Positions 25,127 through 34,101 are shown, counted from the stretch's first letter. The stretch is DNA of 64,000 bases from an uncultured Lachnospiraceae bacterium (GCA_947629525.1 CANREB010000002.1:62001-126000); one strand, 5' to 3'. Made by a program: numbers and translations. Notes: generated from the letters alone by a model not told the origin.

Positions 25127-25783
25127 TTACCTGCACATATTTATTATGGCGTCGGCGACTTCATCTATCGTCATATCGGATGAGTCCAAAAGTACGGCAT
25201 CTTCTGCCTGCCTTAACGGTGAAAGCTCCCTGTGCATATCTCTGTAGTCCCTCTCGATAATGTCTTTTTCTATCACGTCAAGTTCACATGGTTCACCCTT
25301 TGCCTTTAATTCTTCACTCCGCCTTACAGCCCGCACGTGGCTGCTTGCGGTAAGATATACTTTGACATCGGCATTTGGCAGCACGCATGTGCCTATATCC
25401 CTTCCGTCCATTACCACGCTTTCCTTTGCGGCAAGTTCGCGCTGCAGTTCGACAAGTTTGCTGCGCACATCTTTATTTACGCTGCTCTGCGAGGTCATCC
25501 TGCTGACTTCCTCGGTGCGTATCAGGCTGTTGACATTTCTCCCGTTGAGCCATACTATCTGTTCGCCGTTCTCATAACTTATAGTGACATTTGCCTCTTT
25601 TGCCGCGCTGCTGATCTTGTCCTGTTCATCGGCGCTTATTCCTTTTTCTATAAGATAGAGTGCTATCGCACGGTACATTGCGCCCGTGTCAACATATATA
25701 AAACCCTTCTTTTTAGCAATAAGCTTTGCTATCGTACTTTTTCCCGCGCCTGCGGGACCGTCAATCGCTATACTGTAACCCAT
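25127..25783 (-). CDS. cmk: Cytidylate kinase
   Basis: A 218-residue kinase that phosphorylates CMP and dCMP. The P-loop is AIDGPAGAGKST at residues 6-17. The NMP-binding region holds KGFIYVDTGAMYRAIALY, and VVMDGRDIGTCVLP near residue 120 is the family signature for the CMP site. Length is normal. First of the cmk-ispH-S1 run, a grouping common in Clostridia; an AAAGGAAAAC ribosome site precedes the ATG. Confidence 0.97.
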   Translation of the reverse strand: MGYSIAIDGPAGAGKSTIAKLIAKKKGFIYVDTGAMYRAIALYLIEKGISADEQDKISSAAKEANVTISYENGEQIVWLNGRNVNSLIRTEEVSRMTSQSSVNKDVRSKLVELQRELAAKESVVMDGRDIGTCVLPNADVKVYLTASSHVRAVRRSEELKAKGEPCELDVIEKDIIERDYRDMHRELSPLRQAEDAVLLDSSDMTIDEVADAIINMCR

Positions 25784-25802
25784 TTTCAGTTTTCCTTTCT
25801 TT

Positions 25803-27065
25803 TTAATCTATACATGCCATTGCTGCGGACTCGCCCGCAAGATGACCTGTTGACCACGCTATCTGCAGATTAAAACCGCCTGTCAGCGCATCAAGGTCAA
25901 GCACTTCGCCCGCAAAATAAAGTCCCTGTGCAAGCTTTGACTCCATAGTTGACGGATTTATCTCCTTTACGTCAACGCCGCCTTTGGTGATAACCGCTTC
26001 ATCATACCCTCTGACGCCCGTGACGGTAAGCTCCATTTTTTTTATCACGTCGATAAAACGTTCGCGCTCCTGCTTTGTGATCCCATTCACTTTTTTATCG
26101 GGATCGATGTCCGCAAGATATGGCATTAGCGGTATCAGTTTTGCGGGAAACAGGCTCGTTATCGCATTTTTAAACTGTTTATTTTTATTTTCGTCAAATT
26201 CCCTGAGTATTCTTTTGTCAAGCTGCTCTTTTGTGAGCGCCGGTTTTAAATCTATGAAGAGTTTTGCCCTGCCGCATCCCTTATGCACAAAATAGCTGCT
26301 CGCGCTAAGTATAAGCGGTCCGCTCACGCCGTAATGCGTAAAGAGCATCTCGCCAAAGCCTGAAAATATGACTTTTTTATCCGCCTCGACTACAGCCTGT
26401 ACATTTTTAAGAGACAGACCCTGAAGCTGTCTGCACCATTCTTCGCTTACTGTAAAAGGCACAAGCGACGGCGCAAGCGGCGTTACCGTATGACCGCATG
26501 CTTTTGCAAAACGATACCCGTCTCCCGTAGAGCCTGTCAGAGTATATGAGATCCCGCCTGTCGCCACTATGACGCAGTCCGCCTCAGATGTTTTTTCAGA
26601 CTTATTTACTTTATCATAATAATAAACTTTTTTACAAGGCGTGCCGATATCCAGCTTTTTTACCTCACAGTTTATCATTACATATACATTTGAAGTTTTG
26701 AGTTTTTTCTCAAGCGCTTTTATTATATCAGAGCTGTGGTCAGATACAGGAAACACACGCTGTCCGCGCTCGACCTTAAGCTTACAGCCCGCATTCTCAA
26801 AAAAATCCATAACCGAATTATTGTCAAACCCGTATATGGCGCTGTAAAGGAACTTTGGATGTCCGACTATGTTTGCAAAAAGTTCTTCAATATCACAGGC
26901 ATTTGTGACATTACATCTGCCTTTACCCGTTATGAACAGTTTCTTTCCAAGCTTTTCGTTTTTTTCAAGAAGCGTCACTTTTGCATTGCTGCCTGCTGTC
27001 TTGGCCGCTGTCAGCGCCGCCATCATTCCCGCCGCGCCGCCGCCGATAACTATGATATTCTTCAA
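25803..27065 (-). CDS. HI0933/YhiN-family FAD-dependent flavoprotein
   Basis: A 420-residue protein with an N-terminal dinucleotide fold (VIGGGAAGMMAALTAA), LEKNEKLGKKLFITGKGRC near residue 35, VIVATGGISYTLTGSTGDG near 170 and a C-terminal FAD motif (LYFAGEVLDLDALTGGFNL). This is the pattern of the HI0933/YhiN family of putative NAD(P)/FAD oxidoreductases, whose physiological substrate is unclear. It starts with TTG overlapping the stop of the rpiR-family gene (TTGA), so the two are translationally coupled. Confidence 0.9.
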   Translation of the reverse strand: MKNIIVIGGGAAGMMAALTAAKTAGSNAKVTLLEKNEKLGKKLFITGKGRCNVTNACDIEELFANIVGHPKFLYSAIYGFDNNSVMDFFENAGCKLKVERGQRVFPVSDHSSDIIKALEKKLKTSNVYVMINCEVKKLDIGTPCKKVYYYDKVNKSEKTSEADCVIVATGGISYTLTGSTGDGYRFAKACGHTVTPLAPSLVPFTVSEEWCRQLQGLSLKNVQAVVEADKKVIFSGFGEMLFTHYGVSGPLILSASSYFVHKGCGRAKLFIDLKPALTKEQLDKRILREFDENKNKQFKNAITSLFPAKLIPLMPYLADIDPDKKVNGITKQERERFIDVIKKMELTVTGVRGYDEAVITKGGVDVKEINPSTMESKLAQGLYFAGEVLDLDALTGGFNLQIAWSTGHLAGESAAMACID

Positions 27066-28003
27066 TTCTTTTTCCTTTTCTTCTGCTCCATCTGCCCCTG
27101 AAGCGGCGTCAGAAGCATATCTTCGTCGATAAAGTTTATCTCGTCTTTAAGATATACCTGATAATTGTCCCATGCATATTCCAACGATTCAAGATTTCTC
27201 TTTACATCGTCGGGGCGTTTGAGACACAACGCTACGACCAGCGCATTGATAAGGCTTAATGGCGCCACCAGTGAATCCACTATCGATACCATATCGCTCC
27301 TTGCCATAAGGTTGCACGAAGAATACAGGCACATCGGTGAATGTATCGTATCGGTAATGGTTATAACTTTGGCGTTTTTATCGTTCGCAAGCTCCATAGC
27401 TTTCAATGTCCTCATTGAATATCTCGGGAAGCTTATGCCTATGATCGCATCCTTTGAGTCTATCCTCAACATCTGCTCAAAGATCTCGGACGTGCTTGTC
27501 GAAGACAAAAGATATACATCTCCGCGTATCATATTAAGGTAAAAATGCAAAAACTCCGCAAGCGGCTTGCAGCTTCTGATACCTATAATATATACTCTTT
27601 TGGCACTTAGGATAATGTCTACCGCCGCCTCAAACGCCTGCGGATCGACATGTTCTATCGTATCGTCTATCTTTTCTATGTCAGCATTAAGCACCGACGT
27701 CAATATCTCCGACTGTGTGCTTTTGCCATATTTTGCTCCGATCTTTTGAATAGAATTGAGTTTGTTCTTGACCCACTCCGCCAGATCCTCCTGAAATTCA
27801 GGATAGCCTTCATATCCAAGGGCATAAGCAAATCTCACTACTGTAGATTCGCTTATGCCGACTGCTTTGCCTAGTTTTGCGGCAGTCATAAACGCCGCCT
27901 GTTCATAATGATCTATGATAAAATTCGCAATCTTCTTATGTCCTTTGCTCATTTTATTGTATTTTTCGTTTATACGCGATATGGTGTCATATCTTTCTTC
28001 CAT
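27062..28003 (-). CDS. RpiR/MurR-family transcriptional regulator
   Basis: About 313 residues from the ATG at 28001-28003, with GAGG seven bases upstream. The N-terminal HTH_6 domain (residues 1-75) contains KLGKAVGISESTVVRFAYAL and GYPEFQEDLAEW. A SIS sugar-phosphate-binding domain (about 110-260) contains VYIIGIRSCKPLAEFLHFYL and IIGISFPRYSMRTLKAMELA. Such regulators sense phosphosugars. The SIS domain matches S/T-rich phosphate loops only partly, so the ligand is uncertain. Coupled to the flavoprotein gene downstream. Confidence 0.9.
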   Translation of the reverse strand: MEERYDTISRINEKYNKMSKGHKKIANFIIDHYEQAAFMTAAKLGKAVGISESTVVRFAYALGYEGYPEFQEDLAEWVKNKLNSIQKIGAKYGKSTQSEILTSVLNADIEKIDDTIEHVDPQAFEAAVDIILSAKRVYIIGIRSCKPLAEFLHFYLNMIRGDVYLLSSTSTSEIFEQMLRIDSKDAIIGISFPRYSMRTLKAMELANDKNAKVITITDTIHSPMCLYSSCNLMARSDMVSIVDSLVAPLSLINALVVALCLKRPDDVKRNLESLEYAWDNYQVYLKDEINFIDEDMLLTPLQGQMEQKKRKKN

Positions 28004-28023
28004 CTGCAAACCTCAGTTTTTTC

Positions 28024-28569
28024 TTAAGAACATTTATCGTATATATCGTTCAGAAAATCTATAGTTTCCTCCCGTGTCAGATCATAATCGCCCGTAAGCA
28101 CCATACATGCACAGCCGTAAATAAATATCCACATTTTCATAAAAAGCCCGCTGGGATTAGCACATCCGTCAGCCGCCGCCTTATTTATCTCCTTTGTAAC
28201 GGCTCCGTTCTTACCGTTCAAAAGCTCATACAGGCTTTTTTCACCTCTTATTTCAGACTGGAAAAGAAGTTTGAAAAGCTGTCCCTGCTCTCTTGCATAA
28301 TCTATATAGGCAAGCCCAAGATGCACAAACGGCGTGTCTATCTCCGACTTGTAGTTATCGTAATAATCGTTAAATGCGTCTGTCGCTTTCTGATATATTT
28401 CCATATACAGCTCATTCATATTGGAGTAAACCCTGAATATAGGCTGCGTAGAACACCCTATATGTGTAGCAAGCTTTCTTGCCGTCACGTTATCTATCCC
28501 TTCTTCTCTGGCTAAATCAAAGGCAGCTTCTAAAATCTTATCCTTTGTGATCTGTTCTTTCCTTGCCAT
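28024..28569 (-). CDS. TetR-family transcriptional regulator
   Basis: A 181-residue repressor-type protein. Residues 8-55 are the helix-turn-helix domain (ILEAAFDLAREEGIDNVTAR, KLATHIGCSTQPIFRVYSNM); the rest is the variable ligand domain, where no ligand can be assigned. Ribosome site GGAGG, seven bases before the ATG. A perfect 15-bp inverted repeat lies 23-55 bp upstream and is a natural candidate for its own operator. It sits between the decarboxylase cluster and the RpiR gene, so it could control either. Confidence 0.9.
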   Translation of the reverse strand: MARKEQITKDKILEAAFDLAREEGIDNVTARKLATHIGCSTQPIFRVYSNMNELYMEIYQKATDAFNDYYDNYKSEIDTPFVHLGLAYIDYAREQGQLFKLLFQSEIRGEKSLYELLNGKNGAVTKEINKAAADGCANPSGLFMKMWIFIYGCACMVLTGDYDLTREETIDFLNDIYDKCS

Positions 28570-28591
28570 CGTAAACCTCCATCCGTAAAAG

Positions 28592-28624
28592 CAGTATCGG
28601 GTTAAATGATTTAACCCGATACTG
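28592..28624. promoter_or_regulatory. Perfect 33-base palindrome between oadA and the TetR gene
   Basis: Two 15-bp perfectly complementary arms (CAGTATCGGGTTAAA and its reverse) around a 3-base TGA loop. On the minus strand it is followed only by CTTTTACGG, a poor U-run. It may terminate the decarboxylase operon, serve as the TetR-family operator, or both. Perfect symmetry in DNA, with no G-U pairs, fits an operator. Confidence 0.6.
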
Positions 28625-28650
28625 GCAATTAACCCCCAATAATATATACA

Positions 28651-30087
28651 TTATACAGGATATGCTCCATTCTTTGTATCAGCCTGTGACATATCAACTT
28701 TTTCCTGCTGTGCCTGACGATACTTAAAGAACTCCGTAGCAACTTGTGGGAACAGTGCATATGACAGTACATCCTCGTCCTGCTGTTTCCACTCTTTCAT
28801 TTCCTCTTCGATCTTTGCCAACTCATTAGGCAGATTATCCGCGGGACGGCATGTAATGATAGTAGCCTTCTCCTCATCAGACAGTACCTTATCCTGTACT
28901 TCTTTATTAAACGGCTTGACTGTCTGACCGTATTCGCCATGGAGAACCGCTTTTGTCTCCTTTGTCGCCATCTTGTAACGTTCGCCCATAAGTACATTAA
29001 ATACCGCCTGTGTACCTACAATCTGTGATGAAGGCGTAACAAGAGGAGGCTCGCCAAGATCTTTACGCACTCTCGGGATTTCCTCAAGCACTTCATAATA
29101 TTTATCCTCAGCATTCTGCTCTTTAAGCTGGCTCACCATATTTGAAAGCATGCCGCCCGGAACCTGATAAAGCAGAGTCTTGATATCAACGCCAAGTACC
29201 TTGGGATTAAGCAGACCGCTCTTTAAGCACTCTTCTCTGTAAGGGCGGAAATGCTCTGCAATCTGCGCAAGAAGGTTCTGGTCAAATCCCGTATCATAAG
29301 GAGTACCCTTGAAAGTCTCTACCATAACCTCTGTAGCAGGCTGTGACGTGCCAAGCGCAAAAGGCGAGATAGCACAGTCAATAACATCTACACCTGCCTC
29401 TACGGCTTTCAGATATGTCATTGAGGCAACACCTGACGTATAGTGTGTATGAAGCTGGATAGGAAGCTTTGTTGAAGACTTCATAGCCTTGATAAGCTCC
29501 TCAGCCTTGTAAGGCACAAGCAGACCCGCCATATCCTTGATGCAGATAGAGTCGGCGCCCATCTCTTCAATATCGTGAGCCATCTTCATCCAGTACTCGA
29601 GCGTATAAGCATCGCCAAGAGTATATGAAAGCGCAACTTGGGCATGACCTCTGCCCTCTCTCTTCTTGACAGCGTTTGCGGCGTTTACCGCACACTGTAA
29701 ATTTCTCAAGTCGTTAAAGCAATCAAATATCCTGATTATGTCGATACCGTTTGCGATAGACTTTTCAACAAACTCCGTAACAACGTCGTCCGCATAGTGA
29801 CGGTAGCCGAGGATGTTCTGACCTCTGAAAAGCATCTGGAGCTTTGTGTTCTTGACTTTATCCCTAATCTTTCTAAGCCTCTCCCATGGATCTTCTTTCA
29901 GGAAACGAAGCGAAGCGTCAAATGTAGCGCCACCCCAGCATTCCAAAGAATGATATCCGACCTTATCCATTGTTTCAAGAATGGGGAGCATAAGCTCAGT
30001 CGGCATTCTTGTCGCTATTAATGACTGATGGGAATCGCGAAGCACTGTTTCCGTGATCCCAACAGGTTTTTTAATTGTTTCTGACAT
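28651..30087 (-). CDS. oadA: Carboxyltransferase subunit of oxaloacetate decarboxylase type (5S-like), no biotin domain
   Basis: About 478 residues from the ATG at 30085-30087 (AGGAGG eight bases upstream). It is a TIM-barrel carboxyltransferase of the OadA/pyruvate carboxylase B/transcarboxylase 5S family. Signatures are ITETVLRDSHQSLIATRM at the N-terminus, LGYRHYADDVV, SICIKDMAGLL with the carbamylated Lys, and QLHTHYTSGV with metal-binding His residues. The usual C-terminal biotin domain of OadA is absent; a separate carrier gene stands two genes upstream. It moves carboxyl groups between oxaloacetate/pyruvate and biotin. Last gene of the decarboxylase cluster. Confidence 0.93.
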   Translation of the reverse strand: MSETIKKPVGITETVLRDSHQSLIATRMPTELMLPILETMDKVGYHSLECWGGATFDASLRFLKEDPWERLRKIRDKVKNTKLQMLFRGQNILGYRHYADDVVTEFVEKSIANGIDIIRIFDCFNDLRNLQCAVNAANAVKKREGRGHAQVALSYTLGDAYTLEYWMKMAHDIEEMGADSICIKDMAGLLVPYKAEELIKAMKSSTKLPIQLHTHYTSGVASMTYLKAVEAGVDVIDCAISPFALGTSQPATEVMVETFKGTPYDTGFDQNLLAQIAEHFRPYREECLKSGLLNPKVLGVDIKTLLYQVPGGMLSNMVSQLKEQNAEDKYYEVLEEIPRVRKDLGEPPLVTPSSQIVGTQAVFNVLMGERYKMATKETKAVLHGEYGQTVKPFNKEVQDKVLSDEEKATIITCRPADNLPNELAKIEEEMKEWKQQDEDVLSYALFPQVATEFFKYRQAQQEKVDMSQADTKNGAYPV

Positions 30088-30136
30088 TTCCAATTCCTCC
30101 TATATTATTTAATCAACAAACGCACCACTCAATTGC

Positions 30137-31285
30137 TTAGAACACGCCAAAGATTGCCATAAATGTACCTGCCGCCACTGCCGTGCCGATAACGCCTGCC
30201 ACGTTAGGTCCCATAGCATGCATAAGCAGGAAATTTGTAGGATCCGCTTCCGCTCCGACTTTCTGTGAAACACGCGCCGCCATGGGAACCGCTGAAACTC
30301 CTGCCGAGCCGATAAGCGGATTTACCTTGCCTTTTGTAACCACGCACATAAGCTTGCCGAACAATACACCCGCCGCAGTACCAAAAGCAAAAGCCGCAAG
30401 ACCAAGAATAACTATTTTTATCGTATCCCAGTTCAGGAACGCTTCCGCACTCGTCGTAGCGCCTACTGATGTACCAAGCAGTATAACAACGATATACATA
30501 AGCGCATTTGAAGCCGTATCCGTAAGCTGTCTTACCACACCTGACTCCCTAAAGAGGTTGCCAAGCATAAGCATACCTACGAGCGGAGCCGTGGTAGGAA
30601 GTATCAGGCATACAACTATGGTAACTATTATCGGGAACAAAATCTTCTCAAGTTTTGTGACGGGACGAAGCTGCGCCATCTTTATCTTTCTTTCTTTTTC
30701 GGTAGTAAGAAGCTTCATGATAGGCGGCTGGATAAGCGGTACAAGCGCCATATACGAGTACGCCGCCACAGCGATAGGTCCGAGCAGACCTGTCTGTCCG
30801 AGCTTTCCCGCAAGGAATATGGATGTAGGTCCGTCAGCTCCTCCGATTATCGATACTGCCGCTGCCGCTTTGTCATTGAAGCCAAGTGCGATAGCTCCAA
30901 AATATGCGGCGAATATACCGAACTGTGCCGCCGCTCCCAGAAGGAAGCTCTTGGGGTTGGCGATAAGCGGACCGAAATCCGTCATTGCACCGACTCCCAT
31001 GAATATGAGCGACGGAAGGATAGCCCATTCGTCAAGCAGATAGAAATAATACAGCAATCCGCCCGCCGTGCCGTCCTCGCCGATAGGTGCGATGATATCA
31101 GGGTAGATATTAACAAGCAGCATACCGAAAGCTATCGGGGTTAAAAGCAGCGGCTCAAAACCTTTCGCAATCGCAAGGTATAAAAATACGCAAGCGATGC
31201 CAATCATGATCACATTGCCAAAACTAATGTTGAAAAACGCTGTCTGGTGTATCAGATTGTTCAATGTTTCTGCTATATAAGACAT
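30137..31285 (-). CDS. oadB: Na+-pumping decarboxylase beta subunit
   Basis: A 382-residue membrane protein with about nine to eleven helices. It has the hallmark [18 protein letters not shown] near residue 150, whose Asp takes part in Na+ transport and carboxybiotin decarboxylation. Also present are [18 protein letters not shown] and the C-terminal [19 protein letters not shown] with [13 protein letters not shown]. It decarboxylates carboxybiotin and exports Na+. Shared by oxaloacetate, methylmalonyl-CoA and glutaconyl-CoA decarboxylases, so it does not by itself decide the substrate. AGGAGG precedes the ATG. Confidence 0.95.
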   Translation of the reverse strand: MSYIAETLNNLIHQTAFFNISFGNVIMIGIACVFLYLAIAKGFEPLLLTPIAFGMLLVNIYPDIIAPIGEDGTAGGLLYYFYLLDEWAILPSLIFMGVGAMTDFGPLIANPKSFLLGAAAQFGIFAAYFGAIALGFNDKAAAAVSIIGGADGPTSIFLAGKLGQTGLLGPIAVAAYSYMALVPLIQPPIMKLLTTEKERKIKMAQLRPVTKLEKILFPIIVTIVVCLILPTTAPLVGMLMLGNLFRESGVVRQLTDTASNALMYIVVILLGTSVGATTSAEAFLNWDTIKIVILGLAAFAFGTAAGVLFGKLMCVVTKGKVNPLIGSAGVSAVPMAARVSQKVGAEADPTNFLLMHAMGPNVAGVIGTAVAAGTFMAIFGVF

Positions 31286-31319
31286 TTTATTGACCTCCTA
31301 TAGTATTAAAGGTTTACAT

Positions 31320-31682
31320 TTAATTTAATGTCGCAAGTAAAGCGCCCGCCTCTACAGCATCGCCTACAGCCACATTAATGCTCGCTACAGTACCGTCCTG
31401 AGGAGCTACTACGGGGATCTCCATCTTCATAGCTTCTACGATAACTACCGCGTCACCTTTTTTAACAGCCTGACCTACATTAGCCTCAATCTTGAATACC
31501 TTACCTGCAGCGCCTGCTTCGACCTTAATGCTTCCCTGTGCTCCCGATGCAGCCTTGGGTGCTGCCTTAGGCGCTGCTTTCGGTGCAGCCTTAGGTGCTG
31601 CCGCGGGTGCCCCTGTGCCTGTACCTTCTTCCACTACTACGTCATATACGTTTCCGTTTACGGTAATTGTATAATTTTTCAT
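31320..31682 (-). CDS. Biotin carrier protein of the decarboxylase
   Basis: A 120-residue biotinyl carrier. The N-terminal 15 residues (MKNYTITVNGNVYDV) are the usual start of Na+-pump gamma/biotin subunits. A flexible linker of Ala-Pro-Lys repeats (about 28-48) follows, then the biotinyl domain with VEAMKMEIPV, where the Lys of M-K-M is biotinylated. It shuttles carboxybiotin between carboxyltransferases and OadB. It lies between the OadG-like and oadB genes, with a GGAGAG ribosome site and a version of the mini-hairpin before it. Confidence 0.95.
   Translation of the reverse strand: MKNYTITVNGNVYDVVVEEGTGTGAPAAAPKAAPKAAPKAAPKAASGAQGSIKVEAGAAGKVFKIEANVGQAVKKGDAVVIVEAMKMEIPVVAPQDGTVASINVAVGDAVEAGALLATLN
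31549..31608 (-). repeat. Tandem 12-bp repeat encoding the Ala-Pro-Lys linker
   Basis: Five imperfect 12-bp units (plus-strand forms such as GCAGCCTTGGGT and GCTGCCTTAGGC) encoding A-P-K-A blocks of the carrier linker. Such units can change copy number by slippage and so alter linker length. Confidence 0.7.
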
Positions 31683-31698
31683 TTTTTTCTCTCCTTCT

Positions 31699-31711
31699 GC
31701 CGCTTTATGGC
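31699..31711 (-). repeat. Hairpin/ribosome-site module, copy D (decayed)
   Basis: GCC-ATAAAGC-GGC on the minus strand, then AGAAGGAGAGAAAAAA and the ATG of the biotin carrier gene. The stem is reduced to three pairs, but CGGCAGAA and the GAGAG ribosome site are kept. Confidence 0.35.
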
Positions 31712-31733
31712 TATTGATTTTTTTATACTAATC

Positions 31734-32561
31734 TTATTTGTACCAGTTTTTTGTATTTGCTCTCTTAATGCTCCTTACACGGAATCCGTCAGTGCCCGTG
31801 CCCTCATATGCCGCAACAGCCGCGGCGATAACAGCCACAAGTTCCTCGTCATCCGAAAGTTCTTCCTCCTGAACCGGCATAGCCGCAGTTACAGGCGCCG
31901 GAATATTTGCCGCGGACTCATCCTTCTTTTCAGGTTTTGCTATCAATTTAGGAATATATCCAAGCAGCGAAATTATCAGGCTTATCAGTATCAGTACAAC
32001 GAATACCGTACCCATACCAAGTAAAGTGTTGAGCGCTGCTCCTTCCATAAGTGAAGCAAACGTCTCGTCTACATTCAAAGTACATGACTCTAATGTGAAG
32101 AAAATGTCATTTGAGAAGATCAGCTCTACTTCTCCGTTCTTCTCGGTACCCGTAACGCCAACCGTTACCACAATAGTATCGTCATCCACTTTTGAAGAGG
32201 TCTCACCTATCTCAAAATCTCCGCCCATTTCTTCAATTCCGTCTTTGAAAGAAGTAAGAGCGCCTCTTACCGCCGTTCCTTCAGTGCCGTAATCCAAATC
32301 GGATCCCGCAACCTGCGCCAATATTCCTTCCATGCCTTGGCTGAACATCTCCGACAGTTCAACATTATTATAGTTGTCAAGCCATGCATCCGCTATATCG
32401 TCGTCCACTATGGACTTAAACGCTCCTACCGTATACTGTGCACGAAGTTCAGCAGCATCGAGCTTACTCTGCTGGATCTCCGAAACAGTATCATCCGCGC
32501 CGCATGCTGTCAAGGTAAAGACACAAGTAAGCATTAATAACGCTTTCGAGAATTTTTTCAT
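31734..32561 (-). CDS. OadG-like subunit fused to an outside lipoprotein domain
   Basis: A 275-residue protein. It starts as a lipoprotein (signal to residue 19, lipobox LTAC-G). Residues 25-150 form an extracytoplasmic alpha/beta domain resembling DUF3887-type domains. Residues 156-180 are a membrane helix (LGMGTVFVVLILISLIISLL) followed by a cytosolic tail ending in MPVQEEELSDDEELVAVIAA and a basic end. The helix and acidic tail match the OadG/MmdD gamma subunit that holds the alpha and beta subunits together. Typical OadG proteins are 80-120 residues, so the N-terminal lipoprotein part is an addition. Placed between the 12S-like gene and the carrier. Confidence 0.8.
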   Translation of the reverse strand: MKKFSKALLMLTCVFTLTACGADDTVSEIQQSKLDAAELRAQYTVGAFKSIVDDDIADAWLDNYNNVELSEMFSQGMEGILAQVAGSDLDYGTEGTAVRGALTSFKDGIEEMGGDFEIGETSSKVDDDTIVVTVGVTGTEKNGEVELIFSNDIFFTLESCTLNVDETFASLMEGAALNTLLGMGTVFVVLILISLIISLLGYIPKLIAKPEKKDESAANIPAPVTAAMPVQEEELSDDEELVAVIAAAVAAYEGTGTDGFRVRSIKRANTKNWYK

Positions 32562-32580
32562 AATTAACGTTCACCCTTTC

Positions 32581-34014
32581 CTAGACTGTGCCATGCTTTT
32601 TGGACGGGCGCTGCGCTCTTTTTGTATAGAGCATCTCAAATGCGCCTATCACATATTTTCTGGTATCAGCAGGCTCGATAATCTGGTCTACATATCCGCG
32701 TTTTGCCGCTCCTGACGCGCTTGTTTGAAGTTTTGCATACTCGGCAGCTTTTTCCTTTATCACATCCGCACCTTGTCCATCATACATGATCTTTGCGGCA
32801 AGTTCGGCATCCATAGATCCGATCTCTGCATCTGCCCATGCGATGGTGATATCAGCTCCTATCGCTTTTGAGTTCATAGCCACATACGCGCTGCCGTATG
32901 CCTTGCCGATAACGACATTTACCTTAGGCACCGTAGCGTTTGCAAAAGCGTATGTAAGCTTTGCAACTGCCTTGGCTATACGCTTCTCGCTGCACATCGT
33001 AGCTTTGTAACCCTTAACATTAGTAAGCGACAATACAGGTATATTAAACGCGTCGCAGAAACTTATGAAATCCGAAGCTTTCTCACAGCCTTCTGCCGAC
33101 AGTACCGCGTCAAATTTCTCCTCAGCTTCACCGTCCGAATTGTAAACCTCTGTACGGTTGGCAACACATCCCACGGTAATGCCGTTGAGCCTGATAAAGC
33201 CTGTGACCATATCACGTGCATAATTCTCTTTTATCTCAAAAAATACATTGTCGTCAGCGATGTTTGAAAGCGCTATCGAAGTATCTCCCACGCAGTTGGC
33301 AAGATCGGCGCACACCCTGTTGAGGTCGTCTGTACATTCCTCTCCGGAAGCGTCATCCATATTGTTTGCAGGAAGCATCGATACAAGCTCTCTTATCTTT
33401 GCAAAAATCTCCGCTTCATCCGCCACAACATCTACTATGCCGCTTTCCCTGCTCTGGAACTCTGCCGATGAGGAATCGCATTTTGAAATGTTGTTGCCGT
33501 CAAGGGCATTTGGTGAATTGACAAAAAGCTTCGCCTTTGAACCTTCCATAAATGTGAAATCCGTAAGAGTGGGGATAAGTGCAAGACCGCCGCCGCAGCT
33601 TCCGAAGACAGCCGTTATCTGCGGTATTACCCCTGACGCAAGCGTCTGCTTGAGATAGATCTCGCCAAACGCGTTCAGTGCGTCAGTCGCCTCCTGAAGC
33701 CTAAGACCCGCCGAATCGATAAGCCCGATAACAGGCGCTCCTGTCTTAAGTGCAAGATCATAAAGTCCTGCAATCTTTTTAGCATGCATCTCGCCTACAG
33801 AGCCGTTTAAAACCGACGCATCCTGACTATACACGTACACAAGATTGCCGTTGATAACTCCGTACCCCGTAACTACGCCGTCGGAAGGGGTCTCGGTTTG
33901 TTTCAGGTTAAAATCCGTGGCTCTTGCGGTAACAAGCGCGCCGATTTCAACGAAACTGCTTTCATCAAGTAAAGATTCAATTCTTTTACTTGCCAGACTT
34001 GAAGTTGTACTCAT
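32581..34014 (-). CDS. mmdA: Acyl-CoA carboxyltransferase (methylmalonyl-CoA decarboxylase alpha/12S type)
   Basis: About 477 residues from the ATG at 34012-34014 (GGAGG seven bases upstream); an earlier in-frame start lacks a ribosome site. Two crotonase-like halves are visible, with oxyanion-hole glycines in FGSCGGGLALIPTLTDF and GKAYGSAYVAMNSKAIGADI, plus LIDSAGLRLQE and DGVVTGYGVINGN. It transfers the carboxyl group from methylmalonyl-CoA (or a related acyl-CoA) to biotin. First gene of the cluster, so one biotin carrier serves both this acyl-CoA and the oxaloacetate/pyruvate carboxyltransferase. The length is slightly short for the family (about 510). Confidence 0.88.
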   Translation of the reverse strand: MSTTSSLASKRIESLLDESSFVEIGALVTARATDFNLKQTETPSDGVVTGYGVINGNLVYVYSQDASVLNGSVGEMHAKKIAGLYDLALKTGAPVIGLIDSAGLRLQEATDALNAFGEIYLKQTLASGVIPQITAVFGSCGGGLALIPTLTDFTFMEGSKAKLFVNSPNALDGNNISKCDSSSAEFQSRESGIVDVVADEAEIFAKIRELVSMLPANNMDDASGEECTDDLNRVCADLANCVGDTSIALSNIADDNVFFEIKENYARDMVTGFIRLNGITVGCVANRTEVYNSDGEAEEKFDAVLSAEGCEKASDFISFCDAFNIPVLSLTNVKGYKATMCSEKRIAKAVAKLTYAFANATVPKVNVVIGKAYGSAYVAMNSKAIGADITIAWADAEIGSMDAELAAKIMYDGQGADVIKEKAAEYAKLQTSASGAAKRGYVDQIIEPADTRKYVIGAFEMLYTKRAQRPSKKHGTV

Positions 34015-34101
34015 TTTATAACCTCCATTTTTATATTTATATAAAATAAAAACTTTATCACGCAATTTTTTTCAAAATATTCCAAAAATTACGTCATTTT
34101 C

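Noticed and set aside
30183-31043. Plus-strand open frame of 286 codons
   Set aside because: It lies entirely antisense to oadB, whose membrane signature is unambiguous; its Ser/Pro/Ala/Ile-rich product is typical of a shadow frame.
31549-31608. CRISPR-like repeats
   Set aside because: The 12-bp units have no spacers, are in frame, and encode the carrier-protein linker.
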